Assembly (NCBI GenBank): GCA_004010935.1
Contig: CP026511.1
Span: 2,790,001 to 2,854,000 of the forward strand
Reading direction: 5' to 3'
DNA: 64,000 bases
From: Pseudomonadaceae bacterium SI-3
Lineage (GTDB): Bacteria > Pseudomonadota > Gammaproteobacteria > Pseudomonadales > Pseudomonadaceae
The stretch's first letter is position 1, and every line of letters begins with the position of its first letter. Shown here one piece after another: positions 35,720 through 48,499 of the stretch. The notes below the pieces were generated by a model, which had not been told where the DNA came from, ran no database searches, and worked only from the letters and a program-made list of their open reading frames with translations. The position numbers and the translations under genes were made by a program.

Positions 35720-36094
35720 TCATAACCTGCCAAGCGTAAGTCCGAGCCAGGCGGCCAACAGACCACCGAGCACACTCACGCCGATGTAACCGAAGGCTGT
35801 CGCGGGTTGGCCACTTTCCAGCAGGCGCAAACCGTCCAGCGAGAAGCTAGAAAACGTCGTTAACGCACCGAGAAAGCCAACGATCAACCCGCTGCGCATC
35901 TCCGGGGACAGTTCGGGACGGTGCAGAAAAGAGGCGTACAGATAGCCAATCAGCAGACAGCCAAGCAGATTCACTGCGAGGGTTGCTAAGAAAAAGTGCC
36001 TAGGCCACTGAGTGGAGACCCATGTCGAGACGCCGAATCTGATCAACGTACCTACAACACCGCCGGCGGCCACGGCCAGAACCATGCGAATCAT
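35720..36094 (-). CDS. crcB: Fluoride channel Fluc/CrcB
   Basis: 124 residues with four membrane segments. It has the family motif [15 protein letters not shown] (about 75-89) with the conserved TTFSSF track, and IRFGVSTW near the N-terminus. It functions as a dual-topology dimer that leaks F- out of the cell. The start overlaps the rarA stop by four bases. No fluoride riboswitch is apparent; the gene is embedded in a housekeeping operon instead. Confidence 0.93.
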   Translation of the reverse strand: MIRMVLAVAAGGVVGTLIRFGVSTWVSTQWPRHFFLATLAVNLLGCLLIGYLYASFLHRPELSPEMRSGLIVGFLGALTTFSSFSLDGLRLLESGQPATAFGYIGVSVLGGLLAAWLGLTLGRL

Positions 36095-37416
36095 GTTTTT
36101 CTCCGCTGCCGCGGGCTTTGCTGATCGAGACGTGCCAGATGCTCAAGTTTGTCGCGGATTTTGCTCTCCAGACCACGCGGTACGGGGTCGTAATAATGGC
36201 GCGGCTCTATTGCTTCTGGAAAATAGTCCTCACCCGCAGCGTAGGCGTCAGGCTCATCATGGGCGTAGCGATATTCGTTGCCGTAACCCAGCTCTTTCAT
36301 CAGCCGGGTCGGCGCATTACGCAGGTGCAACGGAACCTCCGCCGAGCCGTTTTCCCGAACGTCCCGCATCGCTGCATTGAAGGCGCTGTAGACCGCGTTG
36401 CTCTTCGGCGCGCAAGCAAGGTAGACGATCGCCTGAGCGACGGCCAATTCGCCCTCCGGACTTCCCAGCCGCTCCTGCACATCCCAAGCCGACAGACACA
36501 GGCTCAGCGCCCGAGGGTCGGCATTGCCAACTTCTTCACTGGCCATACGGACCACACGCCTGGCGATATACAGCGGATCGCAACCACCGTCGATCATTCG
36601 TGCAAACCAGTACAACGAGGCATCCGGATTCGAACCGCGGACCGACTTATGCAAAGCCGAGATCTGGTCGTAGAAGGCCTCCCCCCCCTTGTCGAAGCGC
36701 CGCCGGCTGTCGCCCAGCAGATCCTGCAGCAGCTCGACGCTGATCTCGCCGCCCTCTTCGGCCAGGTCCGAGGCGTTTTCCAGCAGGTTCAATAGCCGTC
36801 GTCCATCACCATCAGCAGCTGCCATGAGGATCTGAAAACTCTCATCCGGCAGGCTCAGATGGAGGTCGCCCAATCCCTTAGACTCGGTCAATGCGCGCGT
36901 GACCAGCCTGCGTAGCGCAGCCTCGTCGAGGCTCTTGAGCACATAGACCCGGGCACGCGACAACAAGGCATTGTTAAGCTCGAACGACGGGTTTTCGGTG
37001 GTGGCACCGATGAAAATCAGCGTGCCATCTTCAACGTAGGGTAAAAAAGCGTCCTGCTGAGACTTGTTGAAGCGATGCACCTCATCAACGAACAAGATCG
37101 TACGCCGTCCGTATTGGGCCGCTTGCTGCTTTGCAATCTCCACGGCCTGGCGAATCTCCTTGACGCCCGCCAACACCGCCGAGACGGTCTCGAAGTGCGC
37201 GTCAGACACTTTGGCCAGCAGGCGCGCTAGGGTGGTCTTGCCGACTCCCGGCGGCCCCCAGAAGACCATCGAGTGCAACGCACCCTGCTCCAGCGCCTCA
37301 CGCAACGGTTTGCCACGCGCCAATAGGTGCTCCTGCCCGACATATTCGTCAAGGCTGGCGGCGCGCAGGCGTGCGGCTAGAGGTTGAGCGACAGGTTCAC
37401 GGCTGAACAGGTCCAT
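36091..37416 (-). CDS. rarA: Replication-associated recombination protein A (MgsA/WRNIP1 AAA+ ATPase)
   Basis: 441 residues from the ATG at 37416; the TTG at 37440 adds eight unlikely residues. Walker A is [15 protein letters not shown] (about 48-62), Walker [22 protein letters not shown], sensor 1 [24 protein letters not shown]. The C-terminal tetramerisation domain includes [29 protein letters not shown]. It acts at stalled replication forks with SSB. It lies between lolA and crcB, all read leftward. Confidence 0.95.
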   Translation of the reverse strand: MDLFSREPVAQPLAARLRAASLDEYVGQEHLLARGKPLREALEQGALHSMVFWGPPGVGKTTLARLLAKVSDAHFETVSAVLAGVKEIRQAVEIAKQQAAQYGRRTILFVDEVHRFNKSQQDAFLPYVEDGTLIFIGATTENPSFELNNALLSRARVYVLKSLDEAALRRLVTRALTESKGLGDLHLSLPDESFQILMAAADGDGRRLLNLLENASDLAEEGGEISVELLQDLLGDSRRRFDKGGEAFYDQISALHKSVRGSNPDASLYWFARMIDGGCDPLYIARRVVRMASEEVGNADPRALSLCLSAWDVQERLGSPEGELAVAQAIVYLACAPKSNAVYSAFNAAMRDVRENGSAEVPLHLRNAPTRLMKELGYGNEYRYAHDEPDAYAAGEDYFPEAIEPRHYYDPVPRGLESKIRDKLEHLARLDQQSPRQRRKT

Positions 37417-37491
37417 CGGCGACGGAAGCCTCTGATGCAAACGGCCTGCGGGAAAGCAGGCCGTGTGGGTAAACGGAAAAGCGAATGCCTG

Positions 37492-38118
37492 TTACTCGGA
37501 GATGACGTCGGCCCCATCAGGAACTTCGAAGGTGAACAGCTCGGCCTTGAGTGGCTGGTTCAACTTTACGCCTTGGAACAGGATGTTGGTGCGTTGGCCA
37601 ACGCCGTCAACCATTTGCATGTCGTTGATCACGCCACCGCGAAACGAAAGACGAAGGCTGTCGAACAGTGTGTCCTTGGCTTTCGGCTTGAGCGTGAAAT
37701 CGACCACTTCCCCCGCCTGCTGGTGCGACACCTCGAAATTCTCATTGATTGCCGATACATCGCCCGACAACAGCAGTGCCGGGGTATGGGTCAAGCGCTG
37801 GTCGAGCGTCTGGATGGTAACTTGCTCGAGATCCGGATCGTACAACCAGACTTTCTTACCGTTAGAAACCAGCAACTGCTCCATCGGTTCATCGGTATGC
37901 CAACGAAACTGGCCCGGGCGCTTGAGCGCCATTTCACCGGAGGTCTCCTGCAGCTGGGTTCCGGTGCCATCCAGAGACAGCTGGGAAAAGCGGCCGGTCA
38001 AGGTTTCTGCCTTCTGCAGTAGGCCGGTCAGGCGTTGCACAGAGGCGGCCTGGTCAGCGTGAGCCGGAACCAGTGTGAACAGCAGAGCGGATGCAAACAA
38101 CGCACGAATCAATTGCAT
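37492..38118 (-). CDS. lolA: Outer-membrane lipoprotein carrier protein LolA
   Basis: 208 residues. Residues 1-21 ([21 protein letters not shown]) are a signal peptide. The mature part has the half-barrel lipoprotein carrier pattern: [68 protein letters not shown]. It shuttles lipoproteins across the periplasm from LolCDE to LolB. The gap to ftsK is 15 bases, so it is cotranscribed. Confidence 0.95.
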   Translation of the reverse strand: MQLIRALFASALLFTLVPAHADQAASVQRLTGLLQKAETLTGRFSQLSLDGTGTQLQETSGEMALKRPGQFRWHTDEPMEQLLVSNGKKVWLYDPDLEQVTIQTLDQRLTHTPALLLSGDVSAINENFEVSHQQAGEVVDFTLKPKAKDTLFDSLRLSFRGGVINDMQMVDGVGQRTNILFQGVKLNQPLKAELFTFEVPDGADVISE

Positions 38119-38133
38119 GAAGCCCTCGGCGAC

Positions 38134-40536
38134 CTAGTCGCGGGTAGGAGGCGGCGCGAGCACTTCGCGCGAGCCGTTGGTGTTCATAGAGGTCACGACG
38201 CCCGCCATTTCCATGGATTCGATCATCCGTGCGGCGCGGTTGTAGCCGATCTTGAGCTTGCGCTGAACGGCAGAGATGGAAGCCCGGCGACTTTCAGTGA
38301 CGAAGCGTACCGCCTCATCGTAAAGCGGATCGTCTTCACTGTCCTCACCGCCGCCACCCTCGCCTCCACCATCGAAGCCACTTCCCGAGTCTTCCACGCC
38401 GACCAGGATCTCTTCGATGTAATCCGGGGCACCGCGAGCCTTCCAGGCCTCGACAACACGATGTACCTCTTCATCGGAAACGAACGCGCCATGGACCCGA
38501 ATTGGCAGACCGGTTCCCGGCGGCAAGTAAAGCATGTCACCGTGTCCGAGCAGTTGCTCGGCACCGCCCTGGTCGAGAATGGTCCGCGAGTCGATTTTGC
38601 TTGATACCTGAAACGCCATTCGAGTCGGAATGTTGGCCTTGATCAGGCCGGTGATCACATCCACCGACGGCCGCTGGGTCGCCAGGATTAGATGGATACC
38701 TGCCGCCCGTGCCTTTTGGGCAATACGTGCAATCAGCTCTTCGACCTTCTTGCCGACGATCATCATCATGTCGGCGAATTCGTCCACCACGACGACAATG
38801 GTTGGCAGCTTCTTCAGGAGTGGCGCTTCGTCTTCCATGCTTTCGCGGCGATACAGCGGGTCGGTCAGCGGCGTACCGGCATCCTCCGCGTCCTTCACCT
38901 TACGGTTGAAGCCGGCCAGGTTACGCACACCCATGGCCGCCATCAGCTTATAGCGCCGCTCCATTTCGGCGACGCTCCAGCGCAGTGCGTTGGCCGCTTC
39001 TTTCATATCCGTCACAACCGGGCACAAAAGGTGCGGGATGCCCTCATAGATCGACAGCTCGAGCATTTTCGGGTCGATCATGATCAGCCGTGCGTCTTCG
39101 GGGGTCGACTTGAACAGGATCGACAGGATCATCGCGTTCACGCCGACCGACTTACCCGAACCGGTGGTACCGGCAACCAGGAGGTGCGGCATCTTTGCCA
39201 GGTCAGCAATCACCGGCTTGCCGCCGATGTCGTGGCCAAGCGCAATGGTGACTGGCGACTTGGCATCGTCGTACGGCGCGGACGACAGCACCTCCGAGAA
39301 CCGAACAATTTGTCGGTCCTCGTTGGGGATCTCGATACCAACGGTAGTCTTGCCGGGGATCACCTCAACGACGCGCACGCTGATAACCGCTAGCGAGCGG
39401 GCCAGATCCTTCGCCAGGTTGGAGATGCGGCTGACCTTGACCCCGGCGGCTGGCTGGATTTCGAAACGAGTGATCACCGGGCCCGGATGAACCGACTCGA
39501 CGATGACCTCGACGCCAAACTCCTTCAGCTTGATTTCCAGCAACCGCGACATGGCTTCGAGCGACTCTGGTGAGTACTGCTTCTGCTGCTTTTCCGCCGC
39601 GTCCAGCAACGACAACGGTGGGACGCTGCCTTCGATTAGCGGATCAACGAACAAATTGGCCTGCTTTTCCTTCAGCACTCGCTTGCTCTGCTCGACCGGC
39701 TTGGGCGGTGCAGCTGCAGGAATTACTGGAGGCGGGCGCTTATCGCGCTCGCTCATGTGTTTGCTCAACGACTCCTCGCGCTCAAGCAGCCGTTCCTTGA
39801 CCTTGGCGCGCTCTCGATGATCTGGGAGCGATCCGGCGACGTCGTTTACCACATCATCGGCTTCGCGCAGCTGCGCAACGACCTGCTTACGCTCGTTACG
39901 AGCGGACCACCAGCGGCTAAAGAAACTCTGTATCAGCTCTACCAGGTCGAGCGTAATCTTGCCGGTCAGGTCCATCACCTTGAACCATGAAAGGTCCGTA
40001 AACACCGTCAAACCGAACAGGAAGAATGCCAGCAGCAGCAGCGTGCTGCCCTGAACGTTCAGCGCGGCCTCGGCGAGCTGTCCCAGGCTTTCGCCCAAAG
40101 CGCCGCCCGCCGAAGCAGGCAAACCATCCGCAAACTGAAAGTGAATATAGGCGAGCGCAGATCCGGAAAGAATCAGAAAGACGAGCCCGATCAGCCTCCA
40201 GGAAAACAGCCACCCGTTCCAGCTCCAGGGTTGGTGCCGTGCGCGAAAGACCTGCCAGGTCTTGACGCCTAGCAACAACGGAAACAGGAAAGCAAAGTAG
40301 CCGAGCGCCATGAACAGCACATCGGCAAACCAGGCGCCGGCGCGGCCGGCGGCATTCTGGACCTGCTGAACGTTGCTGGTATGGGTCCAACCAGGATCGG
40401 AGGGATCGTAGGTAAGCAGCGCCATCCAGAGGTAGGCACAAAGCGCGCCGAGCGCGATCAGTGCCCCTTCTTTGAGGCGGTAATGCAACTGCTGTCGCCA
40501 GACGGAAGCTGGCGCGGTAGAGGAGGTATTCTTCAA
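38134..40536 (-). CDS. ftsK: DNA translocase FtsK
   Basis: 800 residues. Four membrane segments in the first 180 residues anchor it at the division septum. A short linker (about 200-300), rich in charge, is much shorter than in E. coli, as usual in pseudomonads. The RecA-like motor has Walker [18 protein letters not shown] (about 460-476) and Walker [14 protein letters not shown]. The C-terminal winged-helix gamma domain ([43 protein letters not shown]) reads KOPS sites and activates XerCD at dif. It is divergent from trxB. Confidence 0.97.
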   Translation of the reverse strand: MKNTSSTAPASVWRQQLHYRLKEGALIALGALCAYLWMALLTYDPSDPGWTHTSNVQQVQNAAGRAGAWFADVLFMALGYFAFLFPLLLGVKTWQVFRARHQPWSWNGWLFSWRLIGLVFLILSGSALAYIHFQFADGLPASAGGALGESLGQLAEAALNVQGSTLLLLAFFLFGLTVFTDLSWFKVMDLTGKITLDLVELIQSFFSRWWSARNERKQVVAQLREADDVVNDVAGSLPDHRERAKVKERLLEREESLSKHMSERDKRPPPVIPAAAPPKPVEQSKRVLKEKQANLFVDPLIEGSVPPLSLLDAAEKQQKQYSPESLEAMSRLLEIKLKEFGVEVIVESVHPGPVITRFEIQPAAGVKVSRISNLAKDLARSLAVISVRVVEVIPGKTTVGIEIPNEDRQIVRFSEVLSSAPYDDAKSPVTIALGHDIGGKPVIADLAKMPHLLVAGTTGSGKSVGVNAMILSILFKSTPEDARLIMIDPKMLELSIYEGIPHLLCPVVTDMKEAANALRWSVAEMERRYKLMAAMGVRNLAGFNRKVKDAEDAGTPLTDPLYRRESMEDEAPLLKKLPTIVVVVDEFADMMMIVGKKVEELIARIAQKARAAGIHLILATQRPSVDVITGLIKANIPTRMAFQVSSKIDSRTILDQGGAEQLLGHGDMLYLPPGTGLPIRVHGAFVSDEEVHRVVEAWKARGAPDYIEEILVGVEDSGSGFDGGGEGGGGEDSEDDPLYDEAVRFVTESRRASISAVQRKLKIGYNRAARMIESMEMAGVVTSMNTNGSREVLAPPPTRD

Positions 40537-40740
40537 AACGCTTTATTTCCTGCGCCCGCGGCGCGCTCTATGAACCGTAGTCAGCCTGAACCTGGACATT
40601 GTACGGGTTTGTCGATTCGATGGCATGCCGGTTCCGTGCCGGCTTGGGCTTTTGTCCGTGCTTCGGTGTAGCATAAACGCCAGTTTTTAAAACGTGACTC
40701 GACTGGAGCACGCTTCTCTATTGGTAACAAAGGCTTATGA

Positions 40741-41697
<957 letters not shown>

Positions 41698-41741
41698 CCC
41701 TTCTCAGGGCGGATGCTCCCATCCGCCCCGTGGCTATCGAT

Positions 41742-42422
41742 ATGCTGACCTGGCTGCAGCGCGACAACCTGTCGTTCCCCCCACTCGAAAAAGCCATGCG
41801 CGAGCCCAACGGGCTGCTCGCTGCAGGAGGCGACTTATCGCCTGAACGCTTGCTGGCGGCCTACCGTCATGGCTGCTTCCCTTGGTATCAGGAAGGACAG
41901 CCACTGCTGTGGTGGTCACCCGACCCACGCACAGTGCTCTATCCCGAAGAGCTGCATGTCGCCCGCAGCCTGCGCAAGAAGTTACGGCAAGGAACATTCA
42001 GCATCACCCTCGACCAAGCGTTTCGAGACGTCATCGAAGGTTGTGCCGGCCCGCGCAACTACACTGACGGCACATGGATCACCATGCCGATGCAAGACGC
42101 TTATCTGGAGCTGCATCGACTCGGCATCGCTCACTCAGTCGAAGTCTGGCAAGACGAACGGTTGGTCGGCGGCCTCTATGGCCTCGCAATGGGTCAACTA
42201 TTCTTTGGCGAATCGATGTTCAGCCGTACGACCGACGCATCCAAGGCGGGATTTGTGGCACTAGTGGAACGTCTCAGAGACTGGGGATTCAAACTGATTG
42301 ACTGCCAGATGCACACGCAACACCTGGCCAGTTTTGGCGCGAGACCCGTACCCAGGCAAACCTTCGCCAATACGCTCGCCAGCTATCTGGATGAACCCAG
42401 TACAGCCCGATGGGAGTCCTAG
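41742..42422 (+). CDS. aat: Leucyl/phenylalanyl-tRNA-protein transferase
   Basis: 226 residues from the ATG at 41742; a GTG at 41730 is in frame. The family motifs [41 protein letters not shown] (about 27-67) and [29 protein letters not shown] (about 147-175) are intact. It adds Leu or Phe to proteins with N-terminal Lys or Arg, making them ClpS/ClpAP substrates. It is followed by bpt, and close to clpS and clpA. Confidence 0.96.
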   Translation: MLTWLQRDNLSFPPLEKAMREPNGLLAAGGDLSPERLLAAYRHGCFPWYQEGQPLLWWSPDPRTVLYPEELHVARSLRKKLRQGTFSITLDQAFRDVIEGCAGPRNYTDGTWITMPMQDAYLELHRLGIAHSVEVWQDERLVGGLYGLAMGQLFFGESMFSRTTDASKAGFVALVERLRDWGFKLIDCQMHTQHLASFGARPVPRQTFANTLASYLDEPSTARWES

Positions 42423-42474
42423 TCGACGAAGCCAAGCTGACCTACACTGACTTCAAGATTTTCGAGAGCTGACC

Positions 42475-43182
42475 ATGACTTCACTGGCTCGTCTCAAGTT
42501 CTACGCCACCCAGCCTCACGCCTGCAGCTACCTGCCCGACGAACAGGCCACCACGCTCTTCCTCGACCCCAGCCAGCCGATGGACGTACAGGTGTACGCA
42601 GAGCTGTCCGAAATGGGCTTCCGCCGCAGCGGGGACCACCTCTACCGCCCGCATTGTCAACGTTGCACAGCATGCATCCCTGCGCGGATACCGGCCGACG
42701 GGTTACAGCTCAATCGGCAGCAGAAACGCATCCTCAAGCGCAACGCCGACCTGACTGTGAGCGACGTCCGCCCTTCGTTCAGCGAAGAGTACTACGCGCT
42801 CTACGCAAACTATATCGAACAGCGCCATGCAGACGGCGACATGTACCCGCCAAGCAGAGACCAGTTCCATACATTCCTAGTGCGTGATCTGCCCTTTTCT
42901 CGCTTTTACGAGTTCCGCCTGGAAGGCCGCCTGCTCGCTCTGGCAGTGACCGACCTGCTGCCCAATGGGCTTTCCGCCGTTTACACCTTTTACGACCCCA
43001 GCGAGGAACGCCGTAGCCTTGGTCGCTTTGCAATTCTTTGGCAGGTTGGTGAAGCTGCCCGCCTCGGGCTGAAAGCAATCTACCTAGGCTACTGGATCAA
43101 AAACTGCCGCAAAATGAACTACAAAACCGAATATAGGCCGATTGAACTGTTGGTTAACCAGCGCTGGATAACTCTAACCTGA
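42475..43182 (+). CDS. bpt: Aspartate/glutamate leucyltransferase (Bpt, ATE family)
   Basis: 235 residues. The N-terminal cysteine motifs [18 protein letters not shown] and [14 protein letters not shown] and the C-terminal ATE domain ([77 protein letters not shown]) identify it. Bacterial Bpt adds Leu to N-terminal Asp/Glu. With aat it completes the modifying arm of the bacterial N-degron route. Confidence 0.95.
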   Translation: MTSLARLKFYATQPHACSYLPDEQATTLFLDPSQPMDVQVYAELSEMGFRRSGDHLYRPHCQRCTACIPARIPADGLQLNRQQKRILKRNADLTVSDVRPSFSEEYYALYANYIEQRHADGDMYPPSRDQFHTFLVRDLPFSRFYEFRLEGRLLALAVTDLLPNGLSAVYTFYDPSEERRSLGRFAILWQVGEAARLGLKAIYLGYWIKNCRKMNYKTEYRPIELLVNQRWITLT

Positions 43183-43281
43183 GCCCTTGGCTCTCGGGGC
43201 CCTTTCAGGCACAATACTTGCCGCTTTTACCCGGGCATTCTTCGTACCGGGTCTATCATTGGACACCGAGGGTTTTACTGA

Positions 43282-43500
43282 ATGTCGAAAGAAGACAGCT
43301 TCGAAATGGAAGGTACTGTCGTCGACACCCTGCCTAACACCATGTTTCGTGTGGAGTTGGAAAATGGGCACGTCGTTACTGCGCACATCTCCGGAAAGAT
43401 GCGCAAGAACTACATCCGGATTCTTACCGGTGACAAGGTTCGCGTGGAACTTACGCCTTACGACCTGAGCAAAGGCCGCATCACCTACCGCGCCCGCTGA
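43282..43500 (+). CDS. infA: Translation initiation factor IF-1
   Basis: 72 residues, single S1/OB fold: [47 protein letters not shown], typical and complete. It occupies the ribosomal A site during initiation. It is a separate unit ending in a terminator 19 bases downstream. Confidence 0.98.
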
Positions 43501-43518
43501 CAGGACGCGAGCATGAAC

Positions 43519-43541
43519 GCCCGGCATAGTCCGGGCTTTTT
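43519..43541 (+). terminator. Terminator of infA
   Basis: GCCCGG-CATAGT-CCGGGC followed by TTTTTG directly after infA. Confidence 0.85.
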
Positions 43542-43639
43542 GTTTGTGCTCATGCCACGACCTCGATCATCTCAAGCGACAGAATGCAAAGCGCTGGGTA
43601 GCCCCAGCTTTGCGCTTCGCCACCTTGATCAGACAAAAA

Positions 43640-43667
43640 CGCCCGGCTATGCCGGGCGTTTTTTTTG
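43640..43667. terminator. Bidirectional terminator between infA and clpA
   Basis: CGCCCGGC-TAT-GCCGGGCG (43640-43658) with nine T on the right and an A-run on the left (43635-43639). It can stop clpA transcripts coming from the right and any read-through from infA. Confidence 0.85.
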
Positions 43668-43686
43668 CTTCCATTACCTCAATGCG

Positions 43687-45966
43687 TTAAGCCAACTCGG
43701 CAGACGTCTCAAAGTCAAAGTTGGGCTCGCCATCACGAATATCGATGTGCACGACACCGCCGTGTTCGGCCAGTTCACCGAACAGGATCTCCTCAGCCAG
43801 TGGCCGCTTGATCTTGTCCTGAATCAGCCGAGCCATTGGTCGCGCCCCCATTTGCACGTCGTAGCCGTGCTCAGCCAGCCAGCCGCGTGCCGCATCGGAC
43901 ACTTCGAGCGTGACATGCTTGTCCTCGAGCTGCGTCTGTAGCTCGATGAGGAATTTGTCAACAATGCTCTTGATGACCTCATGGCTAAGACGACCGAACT
44001 GGATGATGGTATCCAGACGGTTGCGGAACTCAGGCGTGAAGCTCTTCTTGATTACTTCCATGGCGTCGGAAGCGTGATCCTGATGTGTAAAGCCAATGGA
44101 CGCTCGTGCAGCAGTCTCCGCACCCGCATTAGTGGTCATGATCACGATCACGTTACGGAAATCAGCTTTACGGCCGTTGTTATCCGTCAACGTGCCATGG
44201 TCCATGACCTGAAGCAGCAGGTTGAAAACCTCCGGATGCGCTTTCTCGATCTCATCAAGCAGCAATACGCAATGCGGCTGTTTGGTGATGGCCTCTGTCA
44301 GCAACCCACCCTGGTCGAAACCGACATAGCCAGGTGGCGCGCCGATGAGTCGAGATACGGTATGCCGCTCCATGTACTCGGACATATCGAAGCGTACTAA
44401 CTCGATCCCGAGAGCCCGCGCCAACTGGCGGGCAGCTTCTGTTTTACCCACACCGGTGGGACCAGCGAAGAGAAACGAACCTACTGGCTTGTCTGGAGCT
44501 TTGAGCCCTGCCCGTGACAGCTTGATTGCCGTCGCCAGAGAGTCGATTGCGTCATCCTGACCAAACACCGTCAGCTTCAAGTCGCGCTCCAGGTTTCGCA
44601 GCAGCTCCTTGTCTGATGTACTTACATGCTTGGGGGGAATGCGAGCGATCTTCGCTACGATATCCTCGACCTGCTCGACTTCGATTCGAGCGACGCGCTT
44701 GTCCTCGGGCTGAAGCCGCTGATAAGCGCCCGCTTCATCGATGACATCGATGGCCTTGTCAGGCATATGACGATCATTGATGTAGCGGGACGCAAGCTCT
44801 GCCGCAGCGCGGAGAGACTCATCGCTGTATTCGATGTTGTGGTGCTGCTCGAATCGACCCTTCAACCCACGCAAGATGCCAATGGTGTCTTCAACCGATG
44901 GCTCGGACACATCGACCTTCTGGAAGCGCCGCGCCAGTGCACGGTCCTTCTCGAAGATGCCGCGAAATTCCTGGAAGGTAGTCGAGCCAATGCATCTGAT
45001 CTCGCCAGAAGACAGCAACGGCTTGAGAAGATTGGACGCGTCCATTACCCCGCCAGAGGCCGCGCCTGCACCGATAATGGTGTGAATTTCGTCTATGAAC
45101 AGGACAGCTTGCGGACGCTTGCGAAGCTCGTTCAACAGCGCCTTGAAGCGCTTCTCGAAATCCCCGCGATATTTTGTACCAGCGAGCAAAGCCCCCAGAT
45201 CAAGCGAATAAACGACACTGTTGGCGAGCAGCTCGGGCACCTGGTTATCTACGATACGCTTGGCCAGGCCCTCGGCAATCGCCGTCTTACCCACACCGGC
45301 CTCACCAACGAGCAACGGATTGTTCTTGCGACGGCGAGCCAAAATCTGCGCGACCCGCTCGACCTCATGTTCACGCCCAACCAATGGGTCGATACGGCCT
45401 TGACGCGCCAGATCATTCAAATTGCTTGCATAGGCATCGAGTGGATTCCCGGCTGCGGACGAATCGCCGCCCTCCTCGTCTTGCATTTCCCCGTCGCTTT
45501 CAGGATTGCCGTTGTTACCGGGCACCTTGGAAATGCCATGGGCAATGTAATTGACGACGTCGATGCGGGCGACATTCTGCTGCTTGAGCAAAAACACCGC
45601 CTGGCTTTCCTGCTCACTGAAAATCGCAACCAGCACATTAGCGCCAGTGACCTCACGCTTGCCGGAGCTTTGAACGTGGAACACCGCCCGTTGCAACACT
45701 CGCTGGAAGCCTAGGGTCGGCTGGGTTTCGCGCTCGTCATCGTGCTGCGGAATCAGAGGCGTAGTGGAGTCGATGAACTCCTGTAGGTCATGACGCAGTT
45801 TATCGAGGCTGGCTCCGCAGGCGCGCAACACCGTTGCGGCCGCTTCATTGTCCAGCAGGGCTAGCAGAAGGTGCTCAACCGTCATGAACTCATGACGCTT
45901 GGTACGTGCCTCCTTGAAAGCCAGATTCAGAGTGACTTCGAGCTCACGGTTCAACATAGCTTTCAC
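43687..45966 (-). CDS. clpA: ATP-dependent protease ATP-binding subunit ClpA
   Basis: 759 residues. The N-domain (about 1-140) binds ClpS. D1 has Walker [14 protein letters not shown] (about 213) and Walker [16 protein letters not shown]2 has [15 protein letters not shown] (about 495), [16 protein letters not shown] and the IGL-type loop region for ClpP docking. It unfolds N-degron and other substrates for ClpP. It starts 19 bases after clpS. Confidence 0.97.
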   Translation of the reverse strand: MKAMLNRELEVTLNLAFKEARTKRHEFMTVEHLLLALLDNEAAATVLRACGASLDKLRHDLQEFIDSTTPLIPQHDDERETQPTLGFQRVLQRAVFHVQSSGKREVTGANVLVAIFSEQESQAVFLLKQQNVARIDVVNYIAHGISKVPGNNGNPESDGEMQDEEGGDSSAAGNPLDAYASNLNDLARQGRIDPLVGREHEVERVAQILARRRKNNPLLVGEAGVGKTAIAEGLAKRIVDNQVPELLANSVVYSLDLGALLAGTKYRGDFEKRFKALLNELRKRPQAVLFIDEIHTIIGAGAASGGVMDASNLLKPLLSSGEIRCIGSTTFQEFRGIFEKDRALARRFQKVDVSEPSVEDTIGILRGLKGRFEQHHNIEYSDESLRAAAELASRYINDRHMPDKAIDVIDEAGAYQRLQPEDKRVARIEVEQVEDIVAKIARIPPKHVSTSDKELLRNLERDLKLTVFGQDDAIDSLATAIKLSRAGLKAPDKPVGSFLFAGPTGVGKTEAARQLARALGIELVRFDMSEYMERHTVSRLIGAPPGYVGFDQGGLLTEAITKQPHCVLLLDEIEKAHPEVFNLLLQVMDHGTLTDNNGRKADFRNVIVIMTTNAGAETAARASIGFTHQDHASDAMEVIKKSFTPEFRNRLDTIIQFGRLSHEVIKSIVDKFLIELQTQLEDKHVTLEVSDAARGWLAEHGYDVQMGARPMARLIQDKIKRPLAEEILFGELAEHGGVVHIDIRDGEPNFDFETSAELA

Positions 45967-45985
45967 CTCTTACCCAGCAGTCGGG

Positions 45986-46348
45986 TTAACCGTCCTTCTC
46001 GATCTCACAAAGCAAAGGATGCTGGCATTCCCTTGCATATTGATTGACCTGCATTGCTTTGGTTTCAGCGACGTCGCGAGTGTAGACGCCACAAACGGCC
46101 CGCCCTTCGGTATGAACCGCCAGCATGATCTTGGTGGCTAGCTCCCGATTGTGATTGAAAATTCCTTCCAGCACCTCCACGACGAAATCCATCGGCGTGT
46201 AGTCATCATTAAACATGACAACTTTGAACATCGGTGGTGCCTTCAGCTGCGGCTTGGCTTCTTCGACCGCCAGGCCAGAGGAGTCGTCGTCCGATGGCTT
46301 CGGACGATCTTGATTGAATACTAGTCGAATCTCTGGAAATGCACGCAT
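45986..46348 (-). CDS. clpS: ClpS adaptor protein
   Basis: 120 residues. The N-degron binding motif [16 protein letters not shown] (about 48-63) with the conserved Asp pair and the C-terminal [30 protein letters not shown] are complete. It hands proteins with Leu, Phe, Trp or Tyr N-termini to ClpA. clpS and clpA form one unit, divergent from cspD. Confidence 0.97.
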   Translation of the reverse strand: MRAFPEIRLVFNQDRPKPSDDDSSGLAVEEAKPQLKAPPMFKVVMFNDDYTPMDFVVEVLEGIFNHNRELATKIMLAVHTEGRAVCGVYTRDVAETKAMQVNQYARECQHPLLCEIEKDG

Positions 46349-46561
46349 GCGTATAACAGTTCTAGATCGGGGCGCCGAGGCCGGGTAAATAGAAGGGCTT
46401 CACAGCCACCTGACGAGTCGCCTTGACTATCGGCAAAACGATGATACAAACAGTATGTGCCACAACGGCAACGGGCTGCGCATGTGGGCCATGTGCTGCA
46501 TCAGCGCGGAATGAAATGGATGTTACTCCAGTGATGGACTCCTTTGCAGAGGGATAACAGC

Positions 46562-46819
46562 ATGCTAAGCGGTAAGGTCAAGTGGTTCAACAACGCTAAA
46601 GGCTATGGATTTATCGTAGCAGACGGCGGCGATGAGGACCTGTTCGCCCACTACTCTGCCATTCAAATGGAAGGGTACAGAACTCTGAAAGCTGGGCAAG
46701 CGGTCATGTTCGACATACTGCAAGGTCCCAAGGGCCTGCACGCAACCAACATTCGGTCGCTGCAGACCACTGCGGAGGCGGTTGCATCTGCCTCACAGGG
46801 CTCGACCGTAGACGCCTGA
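46562..46819 (+). CDS. cspD: Cold-shock-like protein CspD
   Basis: 85 residues from the ATG at 46562 (AGAGGGA upstream). It has the RNA-binding motifs KGYGFI (RNP1) and DLFAHYSAI (RNP2), with the CspD-type C-terminal extension. In E. coli CspD blocks replication in stationary phase and is degraded by ClpAP, whose genes are next door and divergent. Confidence 0.95.
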   Translation: MLSGKVKWFNNAKGYGFIVADGGDEDLFAHYSAIQMEGYRTLKAGQAVMFDILQGPKGLHATNIRSLQTTAEAVASASQGSTVDA

Positions 46820-46830
46820 TGCCAGGCAAC

Positions 46831-46859
46831 AAAAAGGCCGATCATTGATCGGCCTTTTT
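46831..46859. terminator. Bidirectional terminator between cspD and icd
   Basis: AAAAAGGCCGATC-ATT-GATCGGCCTTTTT: a 13-bp palindromic stem with an A-run before and a T-run after, serving both convergent genes. Confidence 0.93.
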
Positions 46860-46876
46860 GTGTTGCTCCCTCAAAA

Positions 46877-48133
46877 CTACATGTGGGAGATCATGGCATC
46901 ACCGAACTCCGAGCAGGACATCAGCTTGGCTCCGTCCATCAGACGCTCGAAATCGTATGTCACCGTCTTGGCAGCGATAGCGCTTTCGGTCGATTTGATG
47001 ATCAGGTCGGCTGCTTCCACCCAACCCATGTGACGCAACATCATTTCCGCCGAAAGGATCAACGACCCTGGGTTGACCTTGTCCTGCCCCGCATACTTCG
47101 GCGCCGTGCCGTGCGTGGCCTCGAACATCGCAATTGTGTCCGAGAGATTCGCCCCCGGAGCAATACCGATGCCACCCACTTCAGCCGCTAGAGCATCTGA
47201 CAGGTAGTCACCGTTCAGATTAAGTGTGGCGATCACATCGTACTCGGCAGGGCGCAGCAGAATCTGCTGAAGCATCGCGTCAGCAATGGCATCTTTGACG
47301 ACAATGTTCTTGCCTGTATTAGGGTTTTTGAACTGCATCCATGGACCGCCGTCCAGCAACTCTGCACCGAACTCGTCGCGCGCCACCTCGTAGCCCCATT
47401 CTTTGAATGCGCCTTCGGTGAACTTCATGATGTTGCCCTTGTGGACAATGGTCACTGACCTGCGATCATTGTCGACTGCGTATTGCAGCGCCTTGCGCAC
47501 CAGACGCTTCGTCCCTTCCAGAGAAACCGGCTTGATGCCTATGCCGCAATTTTCAGTGAAGCGGATCTTCTTGACACCCATCTCTTCAGTAAGAAACTTG
47601 ATAACCTTTTCGCACTCAGGCGAGCCGGCCTTCCACTCTACCCCTGCGTAGATGTCTTCAGAATTCTCACGGAAGATAACCATATCGACGTCTGCGGGCT
47701 TCTTCACCGGGCTGGGTACGCCTGTGAACCAGCGTACGGGGCGCTGACAGACATAGAGATCAAGCTCTTGGCGTAGCGCAACGTTCAGCGAGCGAATGCC
47801 ACCGCCGACCGGGGTGGTCAGAGGGCCCTTGATCGACACCACAAAATCGCGCACGACCTCCAGCGTCTCCTTGGGCAGCCAGGTATCCTGGTCATACACC
47901 TGCGTCGCCTTCTCGCCCGCATAGATTTCCATCCAAGCGATCTTGCGCTCACCGCCGTAAGCCTTCTCTACGGCAGCATCGACTACCTTGATCATCACTG
48001 GGCTGATGTCCACGCCAATACCGTCACCTTCTATATAAGGAATGATCGGATTGTTGGGTACGTTCAGGGTGTTATCGGTATTGACGGTGATTTTGTCACC
48101 GCTGGCAGGCACCTGGATCTTTTGGTATCCCAT
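46877..48133 (-). CDS. icd: Isocitrate dehydrogenase, NADP-dependent, homodimeric
   Basis: 418 residues. It has the E. coli Icd-type pattern: [20 protein letters not shown] near the N-terminus, [31 protein letters not shown] with the phosphorylatable Ser in the ENSED segment, and the C-terminal [19 protein letters not shown]. It oxidises isocitrate to 2-oxoglutarate. AceK-type phosphorylation at the active-site Ser is possible, diverting flux to AceA (58187). Divergent from idh. Confidence 0.97.
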   Translation of the reverse strand: MGYQKIQVPASGDKITVNTDNTLNVPNNPIIPYIEGDGIGVDISPVMIKVVDAAVEKAYGGERKIAWMEIYAGEKATQVYDQDTWLPKETLEVVRDFVVSIKGPLTTPVGGGIRSLNVALRQELDLYVCQRPVRWFTGVPSPVKKPADVDMVIFRENSEDIYAGVEWKAGSPECEKVIKFLTEEMGVKKIRFTENCGIGIKPVSLEGTKRLVRKALQYAVDNDRRSVTIVHKGNIMKFTEGAFKEWGYEVARDEFGAELLDGGPWMQFKNPNTGKNIVVKDAIADAMLQQILLRPAEYDVIATLNLNGDYLSDALAAEVGGIGIAPGANLSDTIAMFEATHGTAPKYAGQDKVNPGSLILSAEMMLRHMGWVEAADLIIKSTESAIAAKTVTYDFERLMDGAKLMSCSEFGDAMISHM

Positions 48134-48499
48134 GCTGGACTCCGTTTCTGTGGTTAAACATTAAACAGTGGTCATCTTCGAAGAGTAACCCAGTTGAATC
48201 GGCCTAAACCATATGTTCGTTCGTCGTATGGCCAGGGCATTCTTTGACAACGGGCGGCAGTGATATACTGCTTAGGTGACTAACGAGTCATGAGAGGCAG
48301 CTAATCTCCGACGAGATCCTCGCCCCTGAACTGCCAGGCTGCCAACCGCAGCCGGTCGGTCAAATACTCAACACTCCAGTGGTGCTGCATCCAACATCAT
48401 CGCGGCGAACCTCGAAACTGGCACGGCTAACGCAGCCAGGGCGCCTACCTGCGCAAATCGAAGTTCTGTGCACGCTCAGCAAGAGAGAGTCAACTCTAC
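48134..48499. other. Control region between the two isocitrate dehydrogenase genes
   Basis: About 365 bases without a gene. It must contain the divergent icd and idh promoters. Its AT-rich part near 48150-48290 suits the icd promoter; the idh leader (48290-48499) is long and GC-rich. I see no clear riboswitch or operator. Confidence 0.5.

Noticed and set aside
35720-36094. Fluoride riboswitch before crcB
   Set aside because: crcB starts inside the rarA stop with no leader; no riboswitch-like structure is possible there.
44626-45714. 362-codon frame antisense to clpA
   Set aside because: Shadow of a highly conserved AAA+ gene; no independent evidence.
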